Below, piece after piece: positions 23,971-37,200 of a DNA stretch of 64,000 nucleotides; the first letter of the stretch is position 1, and every line of letters begins with the position of its first letter. A model generated the notes under the pieces. That model had not been told where the DNA came from. It was given only the letters and a program-made list of their open reading frames with translations, and ran no database searches. A program made the translations under genes and the position numbers. The stretch is from Eudromia elegans (taxonomy: Eukaryota > Chordata > Aves > Tinamiformes > Tinamidae): positions 2,372,242-2,436,241 of the forward strand of contig PTEX01000119.1 of the NCBI GenBank assembly GCA_003342815.1. Reading direction: 5' to 3'.

Positions 23971-26900
23971 TAACCAGGATTAACTGACTGGCGAACAACC
24001 TTTTTGGAGGTGGGTAGGTTTGAATGAAATAGTACTGTTGTGAGTTTTTTTAGACCTAATGTGTCTTTATAAAGATGGGCATGGTGAAGAAGCTGGGGAG
24101 GAGTGAGCTGAGATTATCCAGGCATTAAAAGAGTGGGAGGTCCTGCAGGTGACTGAAAGCCTGTATTAATTTAACACAGGATGCGCAAACACAGTGAAAA
24201 AGCCCAGATTTTGGGAAGTCTGTGATTTTGAGGCTTTGTCTATACATTATTCCTCTGTTCTAGTAGCTGAGGAAAATCAATAACAGGAAAATCAGCCATT
24301 CACACATCCAGTGGTTTGACAGTTCAGATTGCTTGCTTAAATACTGCCACAAGACTTGCAATCAACTTTGTAGTTAGGCTTCGATTGCAAGCCTGGAAAG
24401 GTGATCATTTTTTCATAACACATGGTTTCTTGTTCTCTGTAAACATTCTGAAAAGACAGCATGCTTCTGGATCAGACTGTGCCTAGCCTTTGTGTATGTG
24501 GACAATGAAAAGAACAAAGAACAACTTCACCTTTGTGCATTCTCTTCTCTTTAATTTTGCTTCCAGAAACTGAGATGGTTTGCGATATCCTCCTGAATGC
24601 CCTGGTCAAGCCACCTCACAGGGCCTGGCCAACTTTTTACTATAAATCTCTGAAGGAACTGCTTGTTTTTATGTTTTAAAATTGTGACTGGCTGACAGCA
24701 GAGGAATTTGCACCAGGCTTTGTTCATAATACATATAACCATTTAATTAGATATATTTTAAAGAAGAAAGAAGTTACACTTACCTGTAAACTGCATAGTT
24801 GATATGTGCATTGACATTGTAAAGATCTGGTTTGGAATAGAGAAATCATATTTCAATGTTGTTTCAATCGTGTATGTGAAAGCAGAGCCCATTTCACTGA
24901 AAAGTGCTGGGGTATCAGGAGAGGATGAAAATGACAGATCTGTAACTCTTCACGTCATTCACGAACCTTTCACCAATTACTTCTTGACATAAAGTTGCTA
25001 AAGTAAATGGTAGCATTCACAGTTATCATTAATGAAATCTCCTTAAGAAGTGTCTGAAGAGCTCAGAAACAGTAAGCTGCATTAGTTACAAACAAACAAA
25101 CTAACCAACTAACTAACTAACTAACTAAAGCATTAAAATAAGCTTGTCTTGACTTGCATCTAGAGAAATGGAGACCTCTCAGTCATGTCATGCTTGACTT
25201 CTACAGTTAGGACCTGATTCGAAGCAAGACTCTGGTAACAGGACTTTATTTGCAGAAGGTTTTAGCTCAGGCTTTTTCAACTCTTATTTAAGAACTAGAG
25301 AAAAGCTTTGATTTTAAACTGCTGAAGCTTGAGTAAATAAATTATTAGAATTATTTTAAACATTGTAACTATTTGGAGAATATCTTTAACTATTAAGAAA
25401 GACTTTCCCTATTTTTTTTCCTTAATTTTACAAATACTTTACTTACTGGCTGTAGTGATATTGATAATGGTTGTTACTTTTAATTTCTTACACTAAGCTT
25501 CATTCTCTCTACCTATTTCTTACCATATATGAAAATGTATAGCTTTCTGAGGATGAGCTGGACTTGTGTTTTGTTCAGTAACACTTAGAAAATGTATTTC
25601 TCATTGCTTGCAATTTATATTTAAATGCATTGCTGTAGTCATGTTATTACTGTTACAAGACAACCAAATCAAAAACAGATGATCCAGTATTACACCAAAA
25701 AGAAAATAGATTAAAGTTTTGTCCCAATTACCCTTCTCACTATAGCCTAATGATGAACGAATCCACTCATCTGTGAGCAAGCCCTATTAGTATAGGAAGC
25801 AGACCTAAATGAATCCCAGCCAAGCACTCCTATCTTATTTTAATCAAAAAATGTTCAGTGCAATATTTGAAATTTTTTTCATTTTATACAGAATAGTAAT
25901 CATGAATGAAGTAATGATGAAAAGCTCATACACTAAGGAACATTAATTGGTTTAGACCTCAGAGGAAAATTCAATATTTCATTTAGATATCCAGAGTGGT
26001 AAAAATTCCATTAGTACTTTCAGCAACTTCCTCTTCAAGACCAAAAGTCAGAGAAGACATTCTTTGCGTTATAAGATGAAAAAAAGACACTGGATGGACT
26101 TTTGAAAGTTGAGGGAGGTTGAGGTATCTAGGTCTAGTAACTTTTACCTCTACAAAATGATGCCTCATAAGACATTAAAATCTCAATGAGTGTCCCCATG
26201 TAGTTGTGTCTTTACTGTATAGTTTTTTACCAGGAAATAACTGGGAGTACAATAGTCAAGTCTGAAATGAAGTATAATATCTTGAAATTAGGGAATCTAT
26301 TTCTTAAGTAACGCCTGGCTTTTCCTATCTTCCGTAGGCTGAATTTTTTTTTTTTTAAATATATATATATTTTAAAAATTCATTTGATTAAAAAAGTACT
26401 CTTGATGCTTGATGATTACTCTTGTAGTTTTACTATAAATATTAATAGATTCTAATAGATTCTAAATAAAGAGGGACTTTATGTATGGAGATGTGAAGAC
26501 TTTATTCTCCTTTTCTTCTAGTGGCATAACTTCCTTTTGTATAATTTCAGTGGTTGGAATTAGAATCTGTCCCCACAATTGTAGAAAGTCAAAGACTGAT
26601 TCATATTATTCTACTGTAGAATTGGAGTAAATGTAAACAAAAAGCTTTCTTTATTTTGCTTTTCTTTTGGTCTCCTTTTCTGAAGGGTTTTCTTTTCTGC
26701 GGCCATGAATCTCCCATGCACTAGTGTATAATCACAGTAAGCAGTCCTACAGAAAAAAAAAAAAAAAGACAAATATATGAAGGATAGATAACATTATGTT
26801 TTGCAATTTTTCTATGTGAACAAGAGTCATTAAAGGGACAGGTCAATTTGCATTGCTATGAGAGATTAAATAATCAAAATGACTTAGTATTTTACTATAT

Positions 26901-27824
26901 GAATTAGAATGTTATGAGATTAAAATATTTATTCATTTCTTATAGTGTATTTGCCTCCTAGGCACATCAGGGTTACTGGTGTGTGTGTCCTATTTTCATA
27001 TTCCCAAGAGCAATTCTTTTCTCACCCCTAAGAGTTTTGACCCAGTATTGACAATGTCATGCAAGCATCTCAACATGAGGCTTCCAGTTAATGCTTTAAT
27101 TACTTTGGAAAGTGACATTACTCTGTAAACAAAATGTTAGTTTAGAAGATAAGAAGATAAAAACATTTCCATGTTTTGTGGGCCTAAAACTATGTTAAGG
27201 TTTAAACTTAAAAGATCACAGCTTGTCATGTTAAAAAAAAATGTTTATTTATAGATGCATTTTTTTTCCTCTCATTTAAAAAGATTTTAGATTTGCTTCA
27301 TTTTACTGCTCTCTAATTTTTAACTAGAATAGTAAAAAAAGCATCATGGAGAACTATCAGCTCTTGAGTGTGAAGTTGGAAATGTGAGAACCAATGTCAG
27401 TTGTAAATGTGCCTATTTACAGCTGTGTAAGAGTCAGTGAAAGTGTTTGACTGTAGCCTGCATTAAAAGAGAATGGCGTAGTTGTTGACTGGGACAAAGA
27501 AACCGTGAGGGTGAAACTTGTCCCTGGGCGTTTTCATGACTGAGTGGATCTTGGTGACTATACAAGTGAATGGGCTAATGCCTGAAGTAGTTTATCTCAG
27601 ATATGATCTGTATCAAAAATATTTGATTCCCATTTTGATAGTGCACAATTCAGTTAAATTAAATTACATTTTTTTGTCATTTTGAAGCGTAGTGCAAGCA
27701 AGCAGCCAGTGTAAGACATGAAACAAAAGAGGTGATGCAGATGGCCAAAAAACGCATAGCGTTTACTGTCTTCATAGAGTCCTGCAAACTCTTTTACTTT
27801 CCGAGAATTAAAATTATAGGTCAG
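23971..27824. other. A+T-rich non-coding DNA with small microsatellites
   Basis: No gene recognised. It holds a (CTAA)n run at 25101-25128, a T/AT-rich stretch at about 26345-26382 and an A-run at about 26752-26767. Confidence 0.55.
25101..25128. repeat. (CTAA)n tetranucleotide microsatellite
   Basis: About seven CTAA units with one variant (CCAA) early in the run. Confidence 0.88.
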
Positions 27825-28125
27825 TGTCACGGAATGAGTGTTTGAGGGGATCAGTGGTACAATGCACTTCACTCTTATAAAAGAAATAGTTATATGTTTT
27901 ATTGATACGGACAGTGGGTTTAATGAGATTCTATGGCAAAATCCCTGTTATTTACTGCATAGAGGACCAGTTTATACAGAACTAACATAAAGATCCACCT
28001 GTTGAGTCTCAAGGTTCAAACTGGACCCCCTTGCTTTCCAAACCTCCTCAGAGAAGCCTGGATGTATCTGGATCCCATCTTAGTCCCAGAGTTGGTCAGC
28101 GATTCTGATTTTTTTTAGTGTCTAA
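27825..28125 (-). mobile_element. Diverged ERV LTR fragment, TGTCACGG type
   Basis: From TGTCACGGAATGAG at 27825 this stretch aligns by eye with the sequence at 63765 to the window end. Shared blocks include ATGCACTTCACTC, TTTATTGATA, CTTAGTCCCAGA and TGGTCA, in the same order. The plus strand carries TTTATTGATA near 27899-27908, the complement of an AATAAA signal, so the LTR points to the minus strand. The TG start on this strand corresponds to the LTR 3' terminus. The inner boundary near 28125 is only where the similarity can no longer be followed. No target duplication was found, and no internal viral genes are seen. Confidence 0.7.
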
Positions 28126-31100
28126 ATCCTTTAAGATCTGCACAGAGTCCTTTCCTTTTCAAATGATTTTTATTTTGTTCTAATTTCTGTGTTTACTGTA
28201 AGTTATGTGGAGTAGTTTTATAACAATTTGTTACTCTTAATACATGAAAAGTCTCTGAGAAGCTGCAAACAACTGGAAAGTGTTAGTAGTTACTGAACAT
28301 TTTATATGGTCTGAAATAGGTTGAAATTACTTTTGAGATTTTTATTTTATATAAATTCTATATAAAAATGTATATTTTTATTGTTTTATAAAATATTTTA
28401 TAATAATACAATGCATTATATTATTATATTATTTTTATTTTTTATATTTACTTATTTTTGTGATCAAAAGTTTCTGATTAAAAAGTTTAACCAATACCTG
28501 AGGGAATAATTTGACCATGGAATGATCTATTCAGAAAATGTGGGGGTTTTTTCCCCACTATTGTGTGATTGCTGCTTTTCCAAGTTGCAGGCACTTAAAG
28601 GGTAGATATTAGCTGTTACTAAGCCTCATAAGGCTTATAAAACTGATTAGGACAGTCATTAATAACTGATCTGTGGAGGAAATTTGTATCTAACAACTAG
28701 GAAACAAAATGTGGACTTACTTATTCTCTGACCTTTCCAGAGTTTTCTTTCTGATATGGTGTTGTCTCCTATGGGATAGATGGCTAAAGCCTTAAAGGCA
28801 CTGAATTTGTACTCTAGATCTTCATTCACTGTAAATTAGAATAACTAGGTTGACTTTGCTGAGATTATGCTGACCTATTTAGCTGAAGAACTGGACCATA
28901 TTCCCAGAAAAATAAATCATTCTTTTTTACAGAAGAATTATATTTTTTTATTAAAAATTCAAATCATGTGCTGTGAAGTAAATAAAATCGATGAAGTCAG
29001 GTATACATTTTTGTCCTATGAGTGTCACCTTATGACCTAACAGGCTTAATCACTCCTTTTTCATACAGCTTTTCATCCCATTTTCATTAATCTTTTTTTC
29101 AGTAACACTTGCCTATTTTCATTTCATGTTTTCTCAACCCACTTAAATATTCTGTGCCCTTCCAGACTCCTGTGCAGATTCATTTCAGGCTTGGGGTTAA
29201 GAGATAAATCCTCCCAGGCCAATTTCCTATTTATCTATGTTCCTTATTACTTCCTACTCATGTTCTCCAGAATAGTTTTCTTGAGGGCTAGCTGGCATAA
29301 TTCCCACTGGGTCAGTTCTAGAATATGACCAAGGCAGTATGTTTCTGGAAGGAGCTAAAAAAGTTGCACTCTTATGTAACTGTGTATGTGACACATATAA
29401 TGTATGTGGGACACATACAATGAGAAAAATCGGAGTGAATACTTTGTAAGCTCAGAGTTAACATAATTTTCTGTTATCAGTTTGGAATATGCCCCCTGGA
29501 AAGGAGATTCCTCTAGCTTAATTTTGCTCTGATATTGCATACTTCTGCAAAATTCTTGAAATCTGAGGCATAGTGAAAGGAACCTATAAGCCTCTTCCGC
29601 TCTTACGTAAGCTGTCAGCAGAGTTTTCTGTCTTTGTAGCATATCTTTGGTGCAATATTAAAGATCTAATGGGAATGGTATTCTGTGCTTTTGTAAATCT
29701 TTGTCTTCGTATGATGGGAAATGGAGAAATGAAATTACTTTTACTTTCTGGCTAAATAAATGTCCCTTTTTCTATGGGGATTTTTTGATTGTATAAAATA
29801 CTGTAGTGGAAAATGGGAGACCTGGCATTATATGTTTTGAGTTTTACTTTTAAATATGACAATAAGAGTACAATGTTTTCCCGTGTGAAAGCCTATTTCT
29901 GGCTTTTTTTTTTTTTAATATAAAATTTGGATAATATTCATCTGGTTTTAAGAAACCTATTTTTCAACTTATCTATTCTATTGGCATTCATGTGCAGCTA
30001 GACCACACTCAAAGTATTGATTTTGGCTACAGATTTGTAATTTGTTTAATTTTTGTCTCCCAGAAGTCGTATTTTGACTTATGTCTGTTAAACATGCACC
30101 GATATTTCCAATTGAACTATGGGAAGAATAATAATCCTGGATGGATAGTTCTGTAAGTCAGAACTTACAAGAGAACTATGAAGAAGATGTTATAGGAAAA
30201 TGGACTGCTTTCCTTCTGACTTTTATACTGTAGTAGCAAATAAAAATTGTACTGTTATAGAACTATCAATCAATATCTTTTATAATGCATCAAGTTAAGA
30301 TCATTTTCCCCCCCCATTGTTTTGATATTCCACTCTTCAGAGAGATGCAGAACTTGTAAAAATGATAGCCTTAGTGTGTGAAAATACACCAAATAGGAGA
30401 GCTACTCTAGGATACAGCCATGTTTATGGCAATATTTGCCTTCTGCATAACTTACTTTGTGTCTCCATTCATGCCACCAAAGCCCGTGGTAATAGAACTA
30501 ATTGAAAAATCAGCCAACGATCAGAACTCAACTGAATGGCATTACAGAAATACTATAAAGCACTTTAATTAACCCCTTGTACACCAGGGAAATATGTAAA
30601 TTAATTTGCTTATTTCCCCAAGCTTTTTTAGGGAGGCTGTTTAATTAACATGTGTTTGTAAATTCTGTGCTTTACTAGTAGCCTTACAGTTACAGTATAT
30701 AGGGAATTAGCACTGAGCGGGAGAAAAAAATACTCTGTTTTTTACTTTTACTGATTAAGTTTAATCTTCAAATTTGGCACAATATATCTCTAGAGGTAAA
30801 TTAAGTTCCCTGTGTAACTTTTCTGGGACAGTGCTTAGGAGTATTTGCAAAGGGAACATGCCAAAGTAGTTTTGCTGTTTTATTTAAAAAAAAAGAAACA
30901 AAAACAAGCAAACAAAAAAACATCTCCTGATACAGTCATGGTTATTGGCTGTTCTTGTGGAGAAATTTGTGTTCATGGAGACTGTGGTCTTCAGAAAATC
31001 TGGTAGAAACATTGCGTAAAATAACACAACAGTTTGTTTCCCAGATATTGAACACTTTCCAATTTAGGCATTATAAACAAGCAAGTGCAGAAGAATGTCT

Positions 31101-34100
31101 GAAAAGAAGAGCTGGCTGAATACCAGAGATGTATTCTTCCATAAATAAATCACTTGACAAGTATTGCTGGTGTTCACCAAATAATTTATGTGACAAATAG
31201 GAGATGGTATGCCATACAGCAACCTGAATACAAAAACATCCCTGTTAATTGAAAAAAAAAAAGAAGAAAAACAGTAGTATTTGCTGGCTTTTAAATGCAG
31301 CAGGCGTTACTCAATCAGGCTTACTAAATAGAAGTCAGAAAGCTGCACTGTGCTGGTGAAAGGGCATGCTGACATTTTAAGAACTGTGGAAGATTTAAAC
31401 TTCCTTGTTGGTGTTCTTTCCCTAATGGCTCTTTCCCTAATGGCTGGAGAAGGAACTTCTTCTGCTCCCGAGCACACTGTAGTGTGCAGGGGTCTTCTCT
31501 GTCCCTGCACTGCGGTTATTATTGAAGAACGTGGCCGCAGCAATTCTCGCCCCTACAGGCTGTTGGCAAAATTTCTGCCTCATATGTCCATCAATTGATA
31601 CATACTCACAACTTGGCAGGAAACAGCCAATTTGCAAACAGAAACCTGAATCCATTTGTTCAGGTCAACAGGAGATAAATTACCACAGGAGCTATGAGCT
31701 GCCTCTGTATATCTACCACTCTTGTGAATTAAAAATATGTTTCATGATCCTCAAAATTCTTTATACCTAATTCTGAGCATATGAATTCAACTTGATAATT
31801 ACTGCAGAAAAATAAAGAAGTATTAGGGGAATGAGCATGAAGGAAACCCTATACTCTGGGTTTTGGTTTTGGCAGGCTATTTGGCCAGGTAAGATGTATT
31901 TTCCCCTACTTAAAAACCTAGGTGGCAAAAACTTCAGGTAAAGCAATATAGTTAATTTGAAGAGATGTTTAAGGAAGATAAATTTAGGGCTTGTCAATGT
32001 GTCTAGTGACTGCTAAAATGTACTGGGATATCTTTAATTAGAACTATGTCACACATGTATTGTTCCAGTTTAGCTCTGTAATTTAGATCAAGGTCTAACA
32101 TCTTCCTCACAGTCAGTGAAAATGAAGAGATAATTGAATTATCAGAGATCTGGAAAAAAACAGATTGAGTCTTCTGATTTTATTTACTGAATATTCAATA
32201 AAATTGCTTGATGATTCCCAAAATGTTTCTGTACAAATTAACTATTTAGGAGTTTATGGAATAGCTATGGGTGCTAGCATTCATCTAAAAGTGAATACTA
32301 GGTAGTTTGTTTCTATTCAGGCATTTTAAATAAAAATTCAATTTCCTAGGGAGATAGTTATTGAAAAGTATCCAATAGTATGAAATCTTACCATAACTAA
32401 GAAAATATTTACAGAAGTTAATTTATGATTACTGTCAGCAGTTTGGCAGCTCACTGGAGGGCATAAAGCTCCTGTGATGAGTACACATTTAGGCCTCTCT
32501 CCTTTATCATGTGAGAGGGCACAGGATTAGTCATGTGATCCTGAACTGTAAAACTGAGGAGGCAGGTTATTAAATGTTATGTGTCTTGAAATAAACATGT
32601 TTCTTTAAGATAAGTTTACATAAAATATCATTCAGATATTTTAGATATAGCAGTTGCACTTGAACTATTTGCAAAGGATTGTGTCAGTTTTAAAAAGGAA
32701 ATGTGTGTCATATTTAGGAGAGGAGATAGATTTATAAAATTAATATGACTGCTCCATTCATCTAATCAGATCTTCAAAAGAACAAACTATTTCTCAGTTT
32801 ATAGCTAGTAGCTTTGATTGAACAGCAACGCTTCTTTATAGAAAGCTTCCATCTTGAATTAAGAGCTGTAAAGGAGGAGAAGTGAGCCTTCTCATATTCT
32901 TCTGGAAATCTTACTATATTTTTTGGATGTGTAACATAGGAGGCAACTGTCACCACTATCCACAGCTTCTTGCTTCTGAGTCTGTTATATTCAGACCTAA
33001 TAATCTGCATGAACATAAGCCAAAGATGAAAATCACAACACAGGAGGGGTTGCTACATGAAATCAGGAAATCTCTTATGGGTTGCTTATGCACTTATTTG
33101 ACAGCATTCTTAGAATTTGCCATATGGCTGTCAGACATTTTCTAACATTAATGTTATTTTTAGTGTAGGTTCTGGAAAGTAAGTCCTCCGAAAGGGAAGA
33201 CTTATTCTATTAGGAAAACTGGAAGGACTCAAGGTGCCATCTCTAAATACTTAATGTTTACTAACTATATTTACTGGGAAGCTGTTGAAATACTGTGCTT
33301 CCTCAATCAGCTCTGGTTTTCATATCAAAGAAACAACTCATGAATGTTTCTTTCTAGAGAGATCATCTTATTTACAGTTCTAAGACCATGATGTTAAGAA
33401 ATGTGCCCCTTTGATGGAACTTACATCTGTCCAGCATCAACTTACAGCTATTGGATAATGCTCAAATTTTGTCTTCCCTTCCAAAATCTTCCACTGAATT
33501 CCCCAAAATACTTATATGTTTGTCCTTGAACACCAACTGAATGCACGTTAATAGACTGCATAAATTGAGCTGGGACTTTGTTGGTAAGGTTTGTTTCCCA
33601 AACTATTGATTATTTTTGTGACTCTTCATTGGATCCTTTATCATTTTCAAGAATTTTGAACTGCAGCTGCTTCTGGAATATGTTTTCCACTTCCAGTGAG
33701 TTCACTGTGTTTCTGTGTATTACAATATGCATTTGCCGTATGTATCATGTGACATATTATTTTCTTCATTGTCTTAAATTATGCACTGAAGTTTATGATA
33801 ATCTGCTCTGAAACAAGTTTGCATTGTTGACTTGATCATGTTCAATGCTACTGTTTAATGTGACCCTTGCTTAGCTAGGCTCTGTTTTCTTAGACACTTG
33901 ATTGTCTCCTTTTGCATAGTAAGGCATTGTTTACTCATATCTTGTTTACTAAATCTTGTTTACTACTTCATTATCAACCAATTTTTCCATCATCTGCAAA
34001 TTCATGCACTCTTCCTGATCATCAGTTACAGCAGGTCTCCCTTGTACAGGTATTTATTCTATGACAACTTTTCATCTACTTAGATTTCAATCACCTTTTA

Positions 34101-34117
34101 TATGTCATGCTGAATTT
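28126..34117. other. About 6 kb of A+T-rich non-coding DNA
   Basis: No gene or transposon recognised. It includes a very A+T-rich stretch at about 28335-28450, a duplicated 20-bp-scale motif at 29381-29421, a tandem 15-bp duplication at 31416-31445, and a homeodomain-motif-rich stretch at about 30550-30670 discussed under findings. Confidence 0.55.
31416..31445. repeat. Tandem 15-bp duplication
   Basis: CTTTCCCTAATGGCT is present twice head to tail (31416-31430 and 31431-31445), a perfect slippage-type duplication. Confidence 0.9.
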
Positions 34118-34352
34118 CATAGAATCATGGAATGCTTAAGGCTGGGAGGGTCCTTTAGAGATAATCCAGTCCAACCCCCCTGCACACAGAGGGTCGCCTA
34201 GAGCATGTGGCACAGGATTGTGTCCAAGCAGTTTGGAAGATCCCCAGAGAAGGAGACTCCACAACCTCTCTGTGAAATCTGCTCCAGTGCTCTGTCACCC
34301 TCACTGTTTTCTTTAAGCTCCTGTGGAACGTTTGGTGCTTCAGTTTGTATCA
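34118..34352 (-). mobile_element. CR1: CR1 3' end, 5'-truncated
   Basis: Minus-strand CR1 of about 235 bp. The 3' end at 34118 reads CATAGAAT then CATGGAAT on the plus strand. The 3' UTR (CCAACCCCCCTGCACAC near 34171-34187) and the C-terminal pol region follow. It matches the subfamily of the 2553-4210 and 14224-16342 elements, with a small deletion near 34300. Confidence 0.9.
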
Positions 34353-36840
34353 GTCTTACTCTTCAATCCTTGTTTTATGGCAAAATATGGCAAAGTCTGA
34401 CATACCTGGCTGAACTACTTATATCGCAACCACCATCTTTATGTAACAAACACAACCTAAGCTAAGCATGATTGAATCAAGAATTAATAATTGTAGTTTA
34501 GAGAAAAGGCTCTTATACAACTTTCCTGGGACCATAAAACAATTTAAAGGTTACAAAATTAATATTCTAGGACTTTTCTGGAAGTAAAAGCATGCAGGAA
34601 ATCTTTATCAAAAGGAGATGTTTCTAGTGGCATTCCAAAAGAATGCCAAAAAAAAATTTTGTCCCAAATACTTGAATGAAAATAGAAACATGTGTTTAAT
34701 CAAATGTGTAAGTGATTCCAAATTCGATGCAGTGTTTAAAGAGAAGTACAAAGAGATTATACACTGCTTTCTAAGTTGCACAGCTGTGTATATCTAAGAA
34801 TAAAAACATGGAGATTATGCTAATAATACAGAAGATAAAATTCTGAAAAGCAGATGCTTAAGAGAGAGTTTGAGTGTTGGTTTGGAAACCAATTCAGTAT
34901 AATTTAGATGAATTGGTGACCTGGATTATGCTGGGCTCGGGCAGCTGCTTAAATAGGAAAATATCACTAGAAGCAGGAGGCAACAATTATTACTGAGGAG
35001 GAATTTATCGCAGACTCCTCTGTGAATAGAGAGGTGGCTATTGAAGTCTATCCTGAGCAGTGTCATTTCTAGTGTATGATCCCTCCTACTCCCTGCTGCT
35101 CCTCAGCTCCTATGCTGGACTGTGGATTGTCTCAAAAGGATGATAGCATCTGCAAATTCTATTTTTTTTTCTTACTTGATTTATCTAAGCTTGACTATAC
35201 ACAGCTATAGAACTTTAGATCCAGGATAAAATGTGGATAAAATGTTCCTAAATTTAAGAGAATTTTAATTTTCACAAAGGGAAAATTGAGAGAACAGATG
35301 ACTGACAGCCTCCTTACAAGTAACTAAAGCTGTTTCGCAGTGAATGACTTGAAGAACATAATCTGTTCTGTTATCTGAAAAAAAGATTACATGATCTGAC
35401 TCTGATCTCTGAGTACCTAATCGGGGAGAAGATTTCTGATAGTACGCTCTAGCAGTCATTCACAAGACTAAGACACAAAGACTGAAAGGTAAAACTAAGT
35501 ATTTATGCTGTAAATAAGACACTTTTTGGGTGGTTGTACCTAGCCAGTAGAAGTAGTTGCTCAGGGATTGGAGGGAGTCTCTTACTTTCTCCCAGATTTA
35601 GATCTTTGTTAAGCATTTACAATCTTGTGGAGTTATTAAACATATAGATGAAGAAATAGCTCTGTATCCTTTAATAAAATTACAGGTTACTTATGAGATT
35701 TTAATTTAAGCTCATTTTTTTCACTTTATTTCGTAATATAATTCTCATTATCAATCAAACAATGAAGTCAAGAAGATACTGATCACTCAGACTCTTCAAA
35801 ATATCTTTTAGCTTATCCATACTACTGGAAAATATTGATATTCAAGTCTTCATTTCAGAATTAAATTTTTGGCTCCATTCTCCTTCGGGCTTCTAATGCA
35901 TATATAATAATAATAATATATAATTTAATGCATTTTACATCTTATTCCTCATCCAGATAATTCCACTGGGATACTGCTTTTCAGGCAGTAGGACATAGGA
36001 GGAAACTGGAATAACTCTGATCTCCATTGGTAATTTGCCCTCTGCTATGATTGGCCTCAGGAGATTAGTCTGTGGAAATGATGGTGCATGAAGGTGTTAG
36101 AAACTGACATAATTATATTAAGCTATGTCACATATAATTTTGAGCCTTTTTTCTTCATCGTTCCTGAATAATATCTTCTTCTAAGGAATATTTCAAATTA
36201 CTATTTTGAAATAGACTTGAGAAACAAGTGAGCTGTAAAATTTGCAAGAATTACATTTTAGTTAAACAGAGCCTTTTTTTTTTTTTCATGTTAGCTTTTT
36301 AATGCAGTTTAGATTTTAAACTCTTCAAAATGAGATCTTAGTGGATTGTCAGTAACAGCATTCAAGTCACCATAAAGGAAAATGACAAAATTACTTCATA
36401 AAAATCCTAACAAATGCAAGCTAAAGGCATTTTCAATTTATATGCCAAGGCTTTAAGCAATCACTGAAAATAGCTTTATGATTTGACTTTCAAAGCTATT
36501 ACCCTGAACCTAAATAAGTATCTGTCAATAACTACTAGCCAGGATGTTGACCTTTTTCTGTCTGAAGAAAATCAGTGCAGGTCTGTGGAAAGATATGCCT
36601 GAGATGCTTACTTCCAGCATGTGAGATGCCATTAGCTTGCACTTTTTGACTTAGCTCTGAGGTCAGCATTCCTGTCATTGCCTTTACGACAGTTCTGCAG
36701 AGCTTTAGTGATGATATGCTTGACTGCTAATTGCTGCCTACTTCTAGCCACATTTAGAGGAAATTAACTAAGAAAAGATGGATTATTTTAATTCAAAACA
36801 TATTTTTTTTTGTTTAAAGGTCCCTATTTTATCTTGAAAA

Positions 36841-36909
36841 TACTAATACTAATACTAATACTAATACTAATACTAATACTAATACTAATACTAATACTAA
36901 TAATAATAA
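36841..36909. repeat. (TACTAA)10 hexanucleotide microsatellite
   Basis: Ten perfect TACTAA units (36841-36900) followed by a short TAA run. Confidence 0.95.
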
Positions 36910-37128
36910 ATCTGTCACATGTCCATCATTAAAAATACCATAGATCTGAGAATATTTCTGCTAATATTCCAGCAGGTATATAATGAGTCACATTATATTA
37001 TGTCACTCATACCACATTGTCATGTCCCATTATGCAATGTGAAGAGGCTTGCAAAATTTGCTCAACTTTGCTAAACTGGAAAATAAGATTGACAGTATTG
37101 GTGCAGGTTGGATTTCTCAGGAGAGGAA

Positions 37129-37200
37129 ATGTTCTTTTCAAAGCAATGAGTACTGCTTACCGTAATGTTCATTTCAAAGCTATAAGCACTGCTTTGATTA
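37129..37200. repeat. Imperfect 36-bp tandem duplication
   Basis: Units 37129-37164 and 37165-37200 match at 28 of 36 positions without gaps. Both begin ATGTTC and share the blocks TTTCAAAGC and ACTGCTT. It is an old local duplication. Confidence 0.8.

Noticed and set aside
28335-28450. Very A+T-rich segment as an origin or matrix-attachment site
   Set aside because: Composition alone is not enough in a region that is A+T-rich throughout.
36841-36909. CRISPR-like array
   Set aside because: Uninterrupted hexamers without spacers in a eukaryotic genome are a microsatellite.
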